A stretch of 64,000 nucleotides of DNA from Pseudoalteromonas haloplanktis ATCC 14393. Its GTDB lineage: Bacteria > Pseudomonadota > Gammaproteobacteria > Enterobacterales > Alteromonadaceae. Below the pieces are notes generated by a model that ran no database searches, was not told the origin of the DNA, and saw only the letters and a list, made by a program, of their open reading frames with translations. Every line of letters starts with the position of its first letter. The first letter of the stretch is position 1. The stretch spans positions 124,001-188,000 of the forward strand of contig NZ_AHCA01000001.1 in assembly GCF_000238355.1 (NCBI RefSeq), read 5' to 3'. Made by a program: the position numbers and the translations under genes. Below, piece by piece: positions 45,778 through 55,305 of the stretch.

Positions 45778-48642
45778 CTAGGAGGCTTCTTGACTCACTT
45801 TATCTAACAAATACAGTACTGATTGATAATTCACGCCACTATGTTGAGTTAAACCAATTTCACAGCTGCGACTATTAGAGATCCCCATATCACAATTTGC
45901 AGGTACTTGGCTGCTTAATGTTTTTAATGCATTGGCATTAAGCTCTGGTAAGTTAAAGCCTTTGTCACCGGCAAAACCACAGCATTCTATATCCGCTGGA
46001 ATGATCACTTTATTACTGCATGTCTTAGCAACATCAACAAGCAGTTGCTCACTACCTCGGCGTTTACTGCTACAAGTAACGTGTAACATCACAGGCTCTG
46101 ATTGCGCTGTTACGGTGAGTTTAGGAAGTAAGTATTGATATGCAAATTCTGCGCTTTCAAGCACAGTTAAACCACGCTGTTGCGCAACTATCGAGGTGGT
46201 GAGGGCACATGGGCTTGCGTCAAAAATAATCGGATAACGACCATTTTCAGACAGTTGCTCTGCAACTGCTAATAACTGCTCTGCTTTGCTAGACGCTTGT
46301 TCGGGTAGCCCTTTGCTGGCAAATGGCATACCACAACATAGTTCATTAACTTGCGCAGGTAGTAATAGCTCAATCCCTGCCTTATTAGCTAAACTGTGCA
46401 TAACTTGCATGATTGAGCGTTGATCTTTCGCAGTTTCATCTGCTGCGAAAACACGACTGGCACAACTGGGCAAGTAGACGACTTTATCAAGCTGCGAGGG
46501 GGTTATATTGTTACGATTGATTGGCTGTTCACCTCGCGGCCAAGCTGAATAGTACAGGGGAGTACCCAGCAGCTTGTTAGCTGGTTTACTTAAATTACGC
46601 AGCATTGGCGCACCAACTATTTTACGTATTGCAGCCATACTGGTTAAGCCAAAGCGTGCAGTACTAGCTAGTACTGCAAAGTGTTTTACCGCAAAATTGG
46701 CAACATGGTGTGCCATTTTATTATTCGTTAACTGCGTTGCTCGTAACGACTTAATAAATTCGCCAGTGTTAATCCCAACTGGGCACTTCATGCCGCATAA
46801 TCCGGTCGCCGCGCAACTATCGATGCCTAAATACTGAAAATCATTTTCAATACTTTTTAACTGCCGATTAAGTTGCTGCTTAGCGCTTAGATCATCGGTT
46901 TTCGCTAATGTATTCACTAACTCTGTACGACGTCGCCATAAAGTGATCCGCTGGCGTGGAGTAAGTGTTAATCCTTTTGATGGGCACACGGTTTCGCAAA
47001 AACCACATTCAATACATTTATCGATGATGTCGTCACTACTGGGCATAGTTTTCAAATGCTGAATATGACAATTCTCATCCGCATTGATGATCACCCCAGG
47101 GTTTAAAATATGCTCTTTATCAAATAATTGCTTTATACGCTGCATTATAGCAAAACCATCAGCGCCCCACTCTGTCGCAACAAACGGTGCCATGTTACGT
47201 CCAGTGCCGTGCTCTGCTTTTAGTGAGCCATTAAGTTCAACAGCAACCAACTGCGATACATCCTGCATAAATTGTTCATACCGTGCTACCTGCGCGGGAG
47301 TGTCAAAGGCTTGAGTAAATACAAAGTGCAAGTTTCCGGCGAGGGCATGGCCAAAAATAATCGCTTCATCGTAGCCATATTGATCAAATAATTGATGCAG
47401 TGCATGCACGCCTTGCGCTAACACATCCAGCTCAAACGCAACATCTTCAATAATCACCGTGGTGCCATTTTCACGCACCGCGCCCACGGCCGGAAATGTG
47501 CCTTTTCGAATATTCCACAATAAGGCATTGCGTTTCACATCCGTTGAAAACGCCATTGTTGCTAATTGATGGGTGCTAAATTCGGCTACTAATTCATCAA
47601 CTTGTTGTTGCAAATTAACTAACTTAGCAGCATTTTCAGCGCGTACTTCAATGAGTAATGCCGCGCTCTCCGCCGGATAGCTGTGTACTTCTTTAGGCAT
47701 AATGTCATGGTGAGCAACCGATACTAGCGAGCGCTTATCCAGTAGTTCAACAGCCGCAACATCTAAGTCAGCAAGTTGCTTTACCAACTCACAGACTTGG
47801 CTTATATCATCAAAAATGATAAACGCACTGCTTTTATGGGCATGTTCTACGACGGTATGATAGGTAATATCGGCGATAAACCCGAGCGTTCCTTCGGAGC
47901 CAATCATTAAATGTTTTATAATTTCAATGGGATCTTGGTAATCAATTAACGCATTTAAGCCATAACCCGTAGTATTTTTTAACCGGTATTTATGCGCAAT
48001 ACGCTGCGCTAACTGAGGATTATTAGTGACCTGCTGGGCTAGGTCGACAATGTCTCTAATAAATTGCTGATGGGTTTGTAAAAAATTATTACGACTTTGC
48101 TCACAACGGGTATCGAGCACACTTCCGTCAGCGAAGATTAAGGTCATGTCTTTTACTGTGTGGTAACTGTTTTGAGCTACTCCGCAACACATACCTGAAG
48201 AGTTGTTAGCTGCCATTCCGGCAATTTTACAACTATTGATGGAGGCGGGATCAGGGCCAATTTTGCGACCAAATGGCGCTAATAACTGATTAACTCGAGC
48301 GCCTATAATTGCAGGTTCTAAGCGGATGCTGTGACCTTGGTTTTCAATTTCATAGCCTGACCATGAATCAGCGAGCAGTACTAAAACTGAGTCTGTAATC
48401 GCTTGGCCCGACAAGCTAGTACCGGCAGCACGAAATGTAATCGGGATTTTATATGACGCAGCGGCACTAATAACCTGTTGCGCTTGTTGTTGATCAGCAA
48501 CCAGCACGATTAACTTTGGTACTAAGCGGTAAAAACTGGCATCAGTACCAAAAGCATAGCGCCTAGCGTAATCTTCAATAAATGCAGATGCTGGCAGCTT
48601 TTCACTGAGTTGTTGTTGAAATAGTGTCAATGCCGTTGCCAT
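45778..48642 (-). CDS. FAD/Fe-S D-lactate dehydrogenase-like (Dld-II family)
   Basis: About 954 residues. The start is set at ATG 48642, which has a GGGG-type site; a frame 17 codons longer lacks one. It has an FAD-binding PCMH domain (ITFRAAGTSLSGQAITDSVL), an FAD-linked C-terminal domain (HALAGNLHFVFTQ, KAEHGTGRNMAPF), a ferredoxin module (CIECGFCETVCPSKG and CAATGLCGMKCPVG) and two CCG-type cysteine clusters near the end (ELCCGMPFASKG, ECCGFAGDKG). This is the layout of Shewanella-type Dld-II and E. coli YdiJ, which oxidise D-lactate or D-2-hydroxyglutarate and feed electrons to quinones. The substrate is not settled. Confidence 0.85.
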   Translation of the reverse strand: MATALTLFQQQLSEKLPASAFIEDYARRYAFGTDASFYRLVPKLIVLVADQQQAQQVISAAASYKIPITFRAAGTSLSGQAITDSVLVLLADSWSGYEIENQGHSIRLEPAIIGARVNQLLAPFGRKIGPDPASINSCKIAGMAANNSSGMCCGVAQNSYHTVKDMTLIFADGSVLDTRCEQSRNNFLQTHQQFIRDIVDLAQQVTNNPQLAQRIAHKYRLKNTTGYGLNALIDYQDPIEIIKHLMIGSEGTLGFIADITYHTVVEHAHKSSAFIIFDDISQVCELVKQLADLDVAAVELLDKRSLVSVAHHDIMPKEVHSYPAESAALLIEVRAENAAKLVNLQQQVDELVAEFSTHQLATMAFSTDVKRNALLWNIRKGTFPAVGAVRENGTTVIIEDVAFELDVLAQGVHALHQLFDQYGYDEAIIFGHALAGNLHFVFTQAFDTPAQVARYEQFMQDVSQLVAVELNGSLKAEHGTGRNMAPFVATEWGADGFAIMQRIKQLFDKEHILNPGVIINADENCHIQHLKTMPSSDDIIDKCIECGFCETVCPSKGLTLTPRQRITLWRRRTELVNTLAKTDDLSAKQQLNRQLKSIENDFQYLGIDSCAATGLCGMKCPVGINTGEFIKSLRATQLTNNKMAHHVANFAVKHFAVLASTARFGLTSMAAIRKIVGAPMLRNLSKPANKLLGTPLYYSAWPRGEQPINRNNITPSQLDKVVYLPSCASRVFAADETAKDQRSIMQVMHSLANKAGIELLLPAQVNELCCGMPFASKGLPEQASSKAEQLLAVAEQLSENGRYPIIFDASPCALTTSIVAQQRGLTVLESAEFAYQYLLPKLTVTAQSEPVMLHVTCSSKRRGSEQLLVDVAKTCSNKVIIPADIECCGFAGDKGFNLPELNANALKTLSSQVPANCDMGISNSRSCEIGLTQHSGVNYQSVLYLLDKVSQEAS

Positions 48643-48959
48643 TGCTTCGCCCCTTTGCATACAAGTTAGTTGACTCACTTGGCGACCCACCAAGTAACAT
48701 GGAATATATTATTACTTGAAACATGGGCGAATTACCATTAATAAAAAAACATATAAGCGTGTTTTTCTATCTTAATAACGATTAATTCTTAATAATTACG
48801 TAGGGATCAAGCAATACTGTAATTCGTCTGTGGTTTTTGCAGTTTAGAAAAAAAACCGTTAGGGTGATAAAAATAAGTTGTCTTTTAGTCCGAAATGGCA
48901 TTACCATCAGGAATAAAATATTCACAATCAAAATAAGCAATTCAGCTTTGGAGCCTACT

Positions 48960-50822
48960 GTGTTAAATAAGTTTGCCATATCATCAATTATCTTTGGATT
49001 AGGGTGTTTATTACCAATGAAATCGACCTTTGCAGCGACAAATTTAACTCTAGAGCAACAGCTTGGCCAAAAGCTGATGCTCGATTTTCGTTATTATTGT
49101 GAGCAAGATTCACAGCAGAAATGCCGTCAGGCTGTTACAGAGTTGCCAGCAGATTTAGCCAAAGTGATCACTAAACACAATATTGGTGGTGTTATCTTAT
49201 TTGCAGAAAATATTGATAGTATTTCGCAAGTCGTAAAATTAAATAATGCTATGCAACAAGCTGCTGCAAAATCAAGCTTAGGTGCCCCACTGTTCATTTC
49301 AATTGACCAAGAAGGTGGACGTGTTGCCCGTATTCCTCGCGATGTTGCAACGTCATTCACAGGTAATATGTCTATTGGGGCAAGTTATAAAGTACACGGC
49401 ACCAAGTTTGCTACTGAGTCGGCTCAAGTAATTGCTGATGAGCTAAAAGCGCTCGGCGTTAATGTAAATTACGCCCCCACAGTAGACGTTAATATGAACC
49501 CTGATAATCCAGTGATTAATGTCCGTTCATATGGCGAAGATCCAACACTCGTGAGCATTTTAGGCGGTGCTCAAGTCGCTGGGTTTGAAGGCAACGGCGT
49601 AATTACGTCACTCAAGCATTTTCCTGGACACGGCGACACAAACGTCGATAGTCATACCGGCTTGCCAAAAGTAATGCATGATAAAGAAACCATCTGGGCA
49701 AAAGATTTACCGCCATTTCAGCGCATTATTAAAGAACAAAACCCAGGTATGATCATGACTGCGCATATTCAATACCCAGCGCTTGATAGCAGCACCTTTG
49801 TGAGCAAAGATGGCAAGACCATGATAAAACCTGCCACTATGTCACATAAAATCATCACTGAGTTATTACGAGATGAAATGGGTTATCAAGGTGTCGTGAT
49901 CACAGATGCACTCGACATGGCTGGTATTAGCCACTTTTTTGAGCCTATCGAAGCGGTTGTTAATACCTTTGCGGCGGGTGTCGATATTGCACTAATGCCA
50001 ATTGAAATTCGCAGCCCAAAAGATTTAGTGGTACTTGATCAACTTATAGCTCGCTTAGTCAGCGAAGTCAAAAAAGGTAATTTAAACGCCGACGACGTCG
50101 CCACATCGGCGCAGCGCATCATTAATTTAAAAAGTAAGTTTAAATTAACAACTGAGCTTAACGAGTCACTTGCAATGCAAAAAGCGCAACTAATTCTCGG
50201 TGATGAAAGTCATCGAAAAATAGAAGCTGAGCTTGCCCTCGCAGCGATTACAGAGGTTAAAAATGACAAGCGGACTTTACCAATAAAGCTAAGTGCAAAT
50301 AGTAAAGTGCATATCATTATGCCTGATACCCGCAAGTGTATCGCACTACAGCAAGCACTTTTAGCAAACTCGCAGCACCCAATTTCATTTAGCTGTACAA
50401 GCTTGCAAGGGTTTGAACCTATTGCAACCTTAAAAGCAATTAATGATGCTGATATTATTATCGCTGGCAATGCTTCACCAAATCAAAGTGCGGTTGAAGT
50501 AGGCGGTATGGATGATCTGTCAGACAACCCAAGCTTCGCGATTGCCAAAGCAGAGCAAGGCCCTGCACTTGAGAGGTTACTAAAGCAGGCACAACTGGCT
50601 GATAAGAAAACCATTTTCGTAAGCTTGCGGGCACCGTATGATATTGCCACATTTGGCCAATATGCAGATGCAATTTTAGCAACTTATGCGTATAACATAG
50701 ATGTTGATAATAGTGTTAAAGTAGCAGGGCCAGCTTTTACAGCTCTTGCTAAAGTACTAGTTGGTGAGAAGCCAGCACAAGGTACTTTGCCTGTTACTGT
50801 TAATGGCATAAATAACAACTAA
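48960..50822 (+). CDS. Exported GH3 beta-N-acetylhexosaminidase-like protein
   Basis: About 620 residues. The start is GTG 48960, where a GGAG site and a signal peptide coincide ([17 protein letters not shown]...FAAT); the open frame extends 41 codons further upstream without either. It has the GH3 NagZ hallmarks [33 protein letters not shown] (catalytic His on the loop) and [12 protein letters not shown] (nucleophile Asp). It has a C-terminal extra domain, unlike the 340-residue cytoplasmic NagZ. It probably removes GlcNAc from wall fragments in the periplasm. It is the first gene of the D-glutamate operon, 16 bp before the next gene. Confidence 0.85.
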   Translation: MLNKFAISSIIFGLGCLLPMKSTFAATNLTLEQQLGQKLMLDFRYYCEQDSQQKCRQAVTELPADLAKVITKHNIGGVILFAENIDSISQVVKLNNAMQQAAAKSSLGAPLFISIDQEGGRVARIPRDVATSFTGNMSIGASYKVHGTKFATESAQVIADELKALGVNVNYAPTVDVNMNPDNPVINVRSYGEDPTLVSILGGAQVAGFEGNGVITSLKHFPGHGDTNVDSHTGLPKVMHDKETIWAKDLPPFQRIIKEQNPGMIMTAHIQYPALDSSTFVSKDGKTMIKPATMSHKIITELLRDEMGYQGVVITDALDMAGISHFFEPIEAVVNTFAAGVDIALMPIEIRSPKDLVVLDQLIARLVSEVKKGNLNADDVATSAQRIINLKSKFKLTTELNESLAMQKAQLILGDESHRKIEAELALAAITEVKNDKRTLPIKLSANSKVHIIMPDTRKCIALQQALLANSQHPISFSCTSLQGFEPIATLKAINDADIIIAGNASPNQSAVEVGGMDDLSDNPSFAIAKAEQGPALERLLKQAQLADKKTIFVSLRAPYDIATFGQYADAILATYAYNIDVDNSVKVAGPAFTALAKVLVGEKPAQGTLPVTVNGINNN

Positions 50823-50838
50823 AGTTTACGAGGATACT

Positions 50839-51636
50839 ATGCAACATAACGCATCACTTACTACGCCTTACGCTATTCGAAATATGATCCGGAACGAAGA
50901 TTACACCGGTCATACATCTGGGTTTGTTCCCGGCTTTGTGCAGGCTAATTTAGTGATTCTGCCAAAGCAGTATGCTTTTGATTTTTTACAGTTTTGCCAA
51001 GCAAATAAAAAGTCATGCCCGATCGTAGCAAGCAGCCGGACGCCTGGGGCCACAAGTATTCCTAATGTTGCTCATGATTTAGACATTCGAACGGATTTAC
51101 CGCGCTATCGTATTTTTAAAAATGGTCAACTAATTGAAGAAGTGACCAATATTAAAGAACAATGGCGTGATGATTTGGTCACCTTTTTAATTGGTTGTTC
51201 ATTCTCATTCGAAGAACCATTAAAAGCGGCTGGCATAGAAATACGTAATATCACTGAACATAAAAATGTCCCTATGTACATGACGAACATTCCCTGTGAA
51301 AGTGCCGGTATTTTCCATTCAAACATGGTGGTCAGTATGCGCCCGATGAAACCTGCAGACGCTATTCGTGCAATTCAAATATGCAGCCGCTTTCCTGATG
51401 TACACGGTGCACCAGTCCACTTTGGTGATCCTGCCGCGATCGGCATTAAAGATATAAACCGTCCTAACTTTGGTGAATCTGTAACAATTAAAGACGGCGA
51501 AGTACCGGTTTTTTGGGCCTGCGGTGTCACCCCTCAAATAGCCATAGCAAATGCAGCCCCCGATTTTTGTATTACGCATAGTCCTGGGCACATGTTGATC
51601 ACAGATATTCAAAATGCACATATATCAGCTTTTTAA
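50839..51636 (+). CDS. DUF1445 putative hydro-lyase
   Basis: A 265-residue protein of the DUF1445 family. Its signatures are [73 protein letters not shown] and [11 protein letters not shown]. In animals the mitochondrial D-glutamate cyclase (DGLUCY) carries a DUF1445 domain fused to a DUF4392 domain. Here the two are separate genes with pxpA between them. Its own reaction is not established. The ribosome binding site is ACGAGGA. Confidence 0.85.
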   Translation: MQHNASLTTPYAIRNMIRNEDYTGHTSGFVPGFVQANLVILPKQYAFDFLQFCQANKKSCPIVASSRTPGATSIPNVAHDLDIRTDLPRYRIFKNGQLIEEVTNIKEQWRDDLVTFLIGCSFSFEEPLKAAGIEIRNITEHKNVPMYMTNIPCESAGIFHSNMVVSMRPMKPADAIRAIQICSRFPDVHGAPVHFGDPAAIGIKDINRPNFGESVTIKDGEVPVFWACGVTPQIAIANAAPDFCITHSPGHMLITDIQNAHISAF

Positions 51637-51648
51637 ACGGAAACAATA

Positions 51649-52380
51649 ATGAAGCTTAATTGTGATTTAGGTGAAAGTTTTGGTGTATGGCAGATGGGCC
51701 TCGACACTGAAGTAATGCCCCACATTGATATGGCCAATATCGCCTGTGGCTTTCATGGTGGTGATAGCGATGTCATGGCCAGTACGTTGCGACTTGCCAA
51801 ACAGCATAACGTAATGATTGGCGCTCACCCAAGCTACCCAGATAAACAAGGCTTTGGCCGCCGCTCTATGGCATTGTCAGCTCAAGAACTAACCAATTGT
51901 TTGCACTATCAAATAGCCGCACTTGAAGGTATGGCAAGAGTACAAGGGCTTAGTTTAGAATACGTAAAGCCACATGGCGCCCTGTACAACGATATGATGC
52001 TTGATGAAACACTATTAACCACTGTGATGCAAGCAATTGCCTGTTACCCAAGTACATTAAAATTGATGATACTTGCCACTGCAAACGCTAAGCAGCATCA
52101 ACAGTTAGCAAAGCAATATCAACTGGATTTAATTTTAGAAGCATTTGCTGATCGCCAATACACTGATGATGGCCTGCTAGTTTCACGCAGTCTCGCGGGC
52201 AGTGTTCATGACAAGCCCGGGTTGATAGCACAGGTTAAACAATTACTTACCACAGGTTGCGTCACAACTCGTTCAGGTAAACAGTTACCATTGCATGCCG
52301 ATAGTTTATGCGTACACGGCGATAATGCTGCAGGTATTGCCCTCATTCAAGAGATAAAAACACTATGCCACGCCCGCTAA
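51649..52380 (+). CDS. pxpA: 5-oxoprolinase subunit A (LamB/YcsF family)
   Basis: A 243-residue protein with the full family signature: KLNCDLGESFG, IDMANIACGFHGGD, IGAHPSYPDKQGFGRR, YVKPHGALYND and LCVHGDNAAGI. PxpA acts with PxpB and PxpC to open 5-oxoproline to glutamate using ATP. The B and C subunits are not in this window. Its place between DUF1445 and the D-glutamate cyclase suggests it handles the 5-oxo-D-proline that enzyme makes. Confidence 0.92.
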   Translation: MKLNCDLGESFGVWQMGLDTEVMPHIDMANIACGFHGGDSDVMASTLRLAKQHNVMIGAHPSYPDKQGFGRRSMALSAQELTNCLHYQIAALEGMARVQGLSLEYVKPHGALYNDMMLDETLLTTVMQAIACYPSTLKLMILATANAKQHQQLAKQYQLDLILEAFADRQYTDDGLLVSRSLAGSVHDKPGLIAQVKQLLTTGCVTTRSGKQLPLHADSLCVHGDNAAGIALIQEIKTLCHAR

Positions 52381-53234
52381 GTGATGAACAATTAAGTAAA
52401 ACAATTGAAACCATGATGGTTGAGCAAAATTTGCGCGGCATGCAAAATCTCTACGTACATCAGCAAACGGGTACTTATTTACGTGCGGCTAAATCCTTAT
52501 TTGCAGCTAGTAATACCATACTCATAGGCACTGGATTTGCGGTAAAGCAAACCTTCGAAACTGATGGTCCGGTTGGCGCAATAGCTTTATACAATGCACT
52601 TAAAGCGCTTGGTAAACACCCCATATTAGTATGTGGCAACCCCCTTTACAGCGCGTTAAAAGCTGACTTTAACTGCTTTGAATTACCACTAAATAATATT
52701 GTCGATGCCATGAGCTTTAGCCAAAAAGCGCTGGCTGAATTAAAGCCAGACTGCGTACTTTCAATCGAACGGCCAGGGCTGTGCCACGATAATAAATATT
52801 ACAACATGCGTGGTATTGATATTTCAAACGATTGCGGTTGCTTTGATTTTTTTATTACACAAGCCCAGTGCCCTACTATTGCAATTGGTGATGGCGGTAA
52901 TGAAATTGGTATGGGCAACTTATCTCAGTATATGAGTGAGCTGAGCATCACTGCCAGCCTAACATGTTGTGATGAGTTATTATTGGCTGATGTATCAAAC
53001 TGGGCGGCCTACGGCATTATTGCATTCTTAAGTCGCTGGCATAACCAAGATTTACTCGCTGAAGTTGATACTTTAGCGATCTTACAATATTTAAGTGAAC
53101 GTGGCAGTGTCGACGGTGTCACTCATAAAAACGAATTAACCGAAGATGGTTTACATGCGATGCATGGCCAACAACTCATCGCTAGACTCCGTCAGCTTAG
53201 CGGTGTTGCCAATCAGAATGAGGATTTACAATGA
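52365..53234 (+). CDS. D-glutamate cyclase (DUF4392)
   Basis: A 289-residue protein matching the C-terminal half of animal D-glutamate cyclase: GTGFAVKQTFETDGPVGAIAL, LSIERPG, YYNMRGIDIS and TIAIGDGGNEIGMGNL. The enzyme turns D-glutamate into 5-oxo-D-proline. The start overlaps pxpA by 16 nt and its stop overlaps the aminotransferase gene by 4 nt, so expression is coupled. Confidence 0.85.
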   Translation: MPRPLSDEQLSKTIETMMVEQNLRGMQNLYVHQQTGTYLRAAKSLFAASNTILIGTGFAVKQTFETDGPVGAIALYNALKALGKHPILVCGNPLYSALKADFNCFELPLNNIVDAMSFSQKALAELKPDCVLSIERPGLCHDNKYYNMRGIDISNDCGCFDFFITQAQCPTIAIGDGGNEIGMGNLSQYMSELSITASLTCCDELLLADVSNWAAYGIIAFLSRWHNQDLLAEVDTLAILQYLSERGSVDGVTHKNELTEDGLHAMHGQQLIARLRQLSGVANQNEDLQ

Positions 53235-54088
53235 GCACGGTGTATTTAAACGGCGATTATATGAGTGCTGAGCACGCAAAAATATCACCTATGGATAGAG
53301 GTTTTTTATTTGGTGATGGTATTTACGAGGTGATCCCTGCCTACAATGGCAAGATGCTCGGTTTTGCGGCGCATATAGAACGCATGAATAACGGTTTAAA
53401 TGAAATTGAAATTAAGCTCGATTACAGCACTGATACCTGGCGTGAAATCTGCCAGCAACTGTGCGAAAAAAACCACGGTGATAACCTCGGTATTTATTTA
53501 CATGTTAGCCGCGGTGCAGATAATAAACGTGCTCATGCTTATCCTAATGACATAACACCGACTGTATTTGCTTACGCATTTGAAATTCCTCCACAGCCTG
53601 TGAGCGACATAGACAATGCTAAAACCTATACGGTGTCTGTAGAGCAAGATAAGCGCTGGCAGCGTTGCCACATAAAATCAACCGCTTTGCTTGGCAATGT
53701 TATTCACTATCAACATGGGGCGGCAGCAGGTAACAATGAAACTATATTATATAACCGCTTAGATGAACTTACCGAAGCAAGCTCAAGCAATGTGTTTATC
53801 GTCAAAGACGGGATAATAAGCACCCCACCATTAGATAATCAGATTTTACCCGGTATTACGCGCTGGTTAATCATTAATATTCTAAACAGCCACAGTGATT
53901 TTAAAGTACAAGAGCGCATTATCAGTAAACAAGAGTTGTTTGCAGCTGATGAAGTATGGATCACCAGCGCCACAAAAGAAGTGGGTCCTGTTGTAAAACT
54001 TGATGGCCAACTCGTTGCTGATGGTAAGCCAGGGCAGATTTGGCAACAAGTGCAAAGCTTATTTACAAAACATAAATTTGATTATTAA
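53231..54088 (+). CDS. D-amino acid aminotransferase (class IV PLP)
   Basis: A 285-residue fold-type IV enzyme. It has VYLNGDYMSAEHAKISPMDR and GFLFGDGIYEVIPAY at the start. The PLP lysine is in CHIKSTALLGNV near residue 145, and LTEASSSNVFIV and ITSATKEVGPVVKL follow. D-AAT enzymes exchange amino groups between D-amino acids and 2-oxo acids, typically D-Ala and 2-oxoglutarate to D-Glu and pyruvate. Last in the operon, it would funnel D-amino acids into D-glutamate for the cyclase. Confidence 0.9.
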   Translation: MSTVYLNGDYMSAEHAKISPMDRGFLFGDGIYEVIPAYNGKMLGFAAHIERMNNGLNEIEIKLDYSTDTWREICQQLCEKNHGDNLGIYLHVSRGADNKRAHAYPNDITPTVFAYAFEIPPQPVSDIDNAKTYTVSVEQDKRWQRCHIKSTALLGNVIHYQHGAAAGNNETILYNRLDELTEASSSNVFIVKDGIISTPPLDNQILPGITRWLIINILNSHSDFKVQERIISKQELFAADEVWITSATKEVGPVVKLDGQLVADGKPGQIWQQVQSLFTKHKFDY

Positions 54089-54093
54089 TAGCT

Positions 54094-54170
54094 AGCGATA
54101 AGCGATAAGCGATAAGCGATAAGCGATAAGCGATAAGCGATAAGCGATAAGCGATAAGCGATAAGCGATA
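54094..54170 (+). repeat. Heptamer tandem repeat, 11 x AGCGATA
   Basis: Eleven perfect 7-bp copies begin 6 bp after the aminotransferase stop and run up to the terminator. Perfect copies suggest recent slippage, so length variation between strains is likely. Confidence 0.9.
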
Positions 54171-54175
54171 ACTAT

Positions 54176-54208
54176 AAAAGCCGTGTTTGTTAAGTCAACA
54201 CGGCTTTT
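54176..54208 (+). terminator. Bidirectional terminator after the D-glutamate operon
   Basis: A 12-bp stem, AAAAGCCGTGTT / AACACGGCTTTT, with a 9-nt loop carries T-runs on both strands. It can end the plus-strand operon and the minus-strand reductase transcript. Confidence 0.85.
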
Positions 54209-54307
54209 AAAATATAATTAAATTTTCGCTTGCTTAAGCTGATACGAGCACACTTCTATTTACGGATAAACCCGTTAAACATCATTTTCTGATGAAACTC
54301 TATACTC

Positions 54308-54880
54308 TTATTGTCCCGCCATTTTTGCCATTTTCTTTAGCCAGTGAGCTCGCTGCTCTGGCGTCGAACTGATAATTGGGCCAATATAGGTTGTATTAAG
54401 CACTTTAATGCCAGAAAAACCTAAAATAGTGTGCTTTAACTGTTTGCTTACTGGGTTGCCTTGAAAATAGCGATAATACCAAGGAGGGGTGTCGAGAGTT
54501 AACACAACTTCAGCTGTGCGCCCTTTTAACAGCTTATCGGGAATGGTTTTATTCGGTTGATATTTGAATGCAAAACCAGGTAAAAAAGTACGGTCAATCA
54601 ACCCTTTAAACTTAGCAGGCAAGCCACCCCACCACACGGGAATAACCAACACGATATGCTCAGCCCATTGTAATTGAGCTTGAAATTCGACTAAATCAGG
54701 TTCAAGCAATTGTTCACTATCGTAGCCATAGCTTAAATCGGCCTCAAACACCATCGCATTAAGAGAGAGGCTGTGCACTTCACTCTCACTCGCGCAACCT
54801 TGCTTATAAGCGTTTGCTAAAGCATCACAAAAACTCCCCTGCTTAGGGTTGGCATCAATCACTAAGATACGTTTTTTCAT
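54308..54880 (-). CDS. NAD(P)H-dependent FMN/quinone reductase (flavodoxin-2 fold)
   Basis: About 190 residues. The start is set at ATG 54880, after an AAAGGAG site; the frame extends 11 codons upstream into the promoter. It has the N-terminal RILVIDANPKQGSFCDALA (FMN phosphate loop), HIVLVIPVWWGGLPAKFKGLIDR and a FQGNPVSKQLKH tail, as in KefF/MdaB/NQO-type reductases. It reduces quinones or electrophiles by two electrons. A MerR-type promoter directly precedes it. Confidence 0.82.
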   Translation of the reverse strand: MKKRILVIDANPKQGSFCDALANAYKQGCASESEVHSLSLNAMVFEADLSYGYDSEQLLEPDLVEFQAQLQWAEHIVLVIPVWWGGLPAKFKGLIDRTFLPGFAFKYQPNKTIPDKLLKGRTAEVVLTLDTPPWYYRYFQGNPVSKQLKHTILGFSGIKVLNTTYIGPIISSTPEQRAHWLKKMAKMAGQ

Positions 54881-54904
54881 ACTAACTACTCCTTTAAAAG
54901 CAGT

Positions 54905-54936
54905 AGCATACACCCTCCCCTAAAGGGTAGAGTCAA
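54905..54936 (-). promoter_or_regulatory. MerR-type promoter with over-long spacer
   Basis: On the minus strand TTGACT and TATGCT are 20 bp apart, with an inverted ACCCT...AGGG core (CTACCCTTTAGGGGAGGGTG) between them. Such stretched spacers are the hallmark of promoters that MerR regulators activate by DNA distortion. The merR gene ends 7 bp upstream. Confidence 0.75.
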
Positions 54937-54942
54937 GTACCG

Positions 54943-55302
54943 TTAGCCTGATACTTGGTTATCCAAACACATTTTTATATCACGGTGATAAAAATCTAGT
55001 AGCTCTTTTTGTTGCTCAAGTGCAGTAATATCTATCAATATTTGCTGCTTCTTATTCTCAAGTAAAACCATTACCGCAGGCCAATCTAAGTCATGACGAG
55101 CAATTTTTAACTGTTTTAGCTGGGTTAAACTCAACCCTAAAAGCTGCGCTCGTTTTATTAGCATTACAAACTCTACATCAGCGTTATCATAAATACGGTA
55201 GCAGCCTTGGCGTTTTATATCCGTTAATAAACCGATCGCTTCATAATGACGAATTGTTTTTACAGATACTCCACAACGGGTTGCTATTTCGCCAATATAC
55301 AC
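54943..55302 (-). CDS. MerR family regulator
   Basis: A 119-residue protein with an N-terminal winged helix (MYIGEIATRCGVSVKTIRHY, YEAIGLL, then RQGCYRIYDNADVEFVMLI) and a coiled-coil dimer helix. It lacks the cysteine metal-binding loop of CueR or MerR, so it more likely senses an organic or redox signal. It lies between the deacetylase gene and the reductase it presumably controls. Confidence 0.85.
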   Translation of the reverse strand: MYIGEIATRCGVSVKTIRHYEAIGLLTDIKRQGCYRIYDNADVEFVMLIKRAQLLGLSLTQLKQLKIARHDLDWPAVMVLLENKKQQILIDITALEQQKELLDFYHRDIKMCLDNQVSG

Positions 55303-55305
55303 AGT

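Noticed and set aside
54094..54170. Heptamer run as a plasmid-type iteron origin
   Set aside because: There is no replication gene, the units are directly adjacent, and the position right after a gene end fits slippage better.
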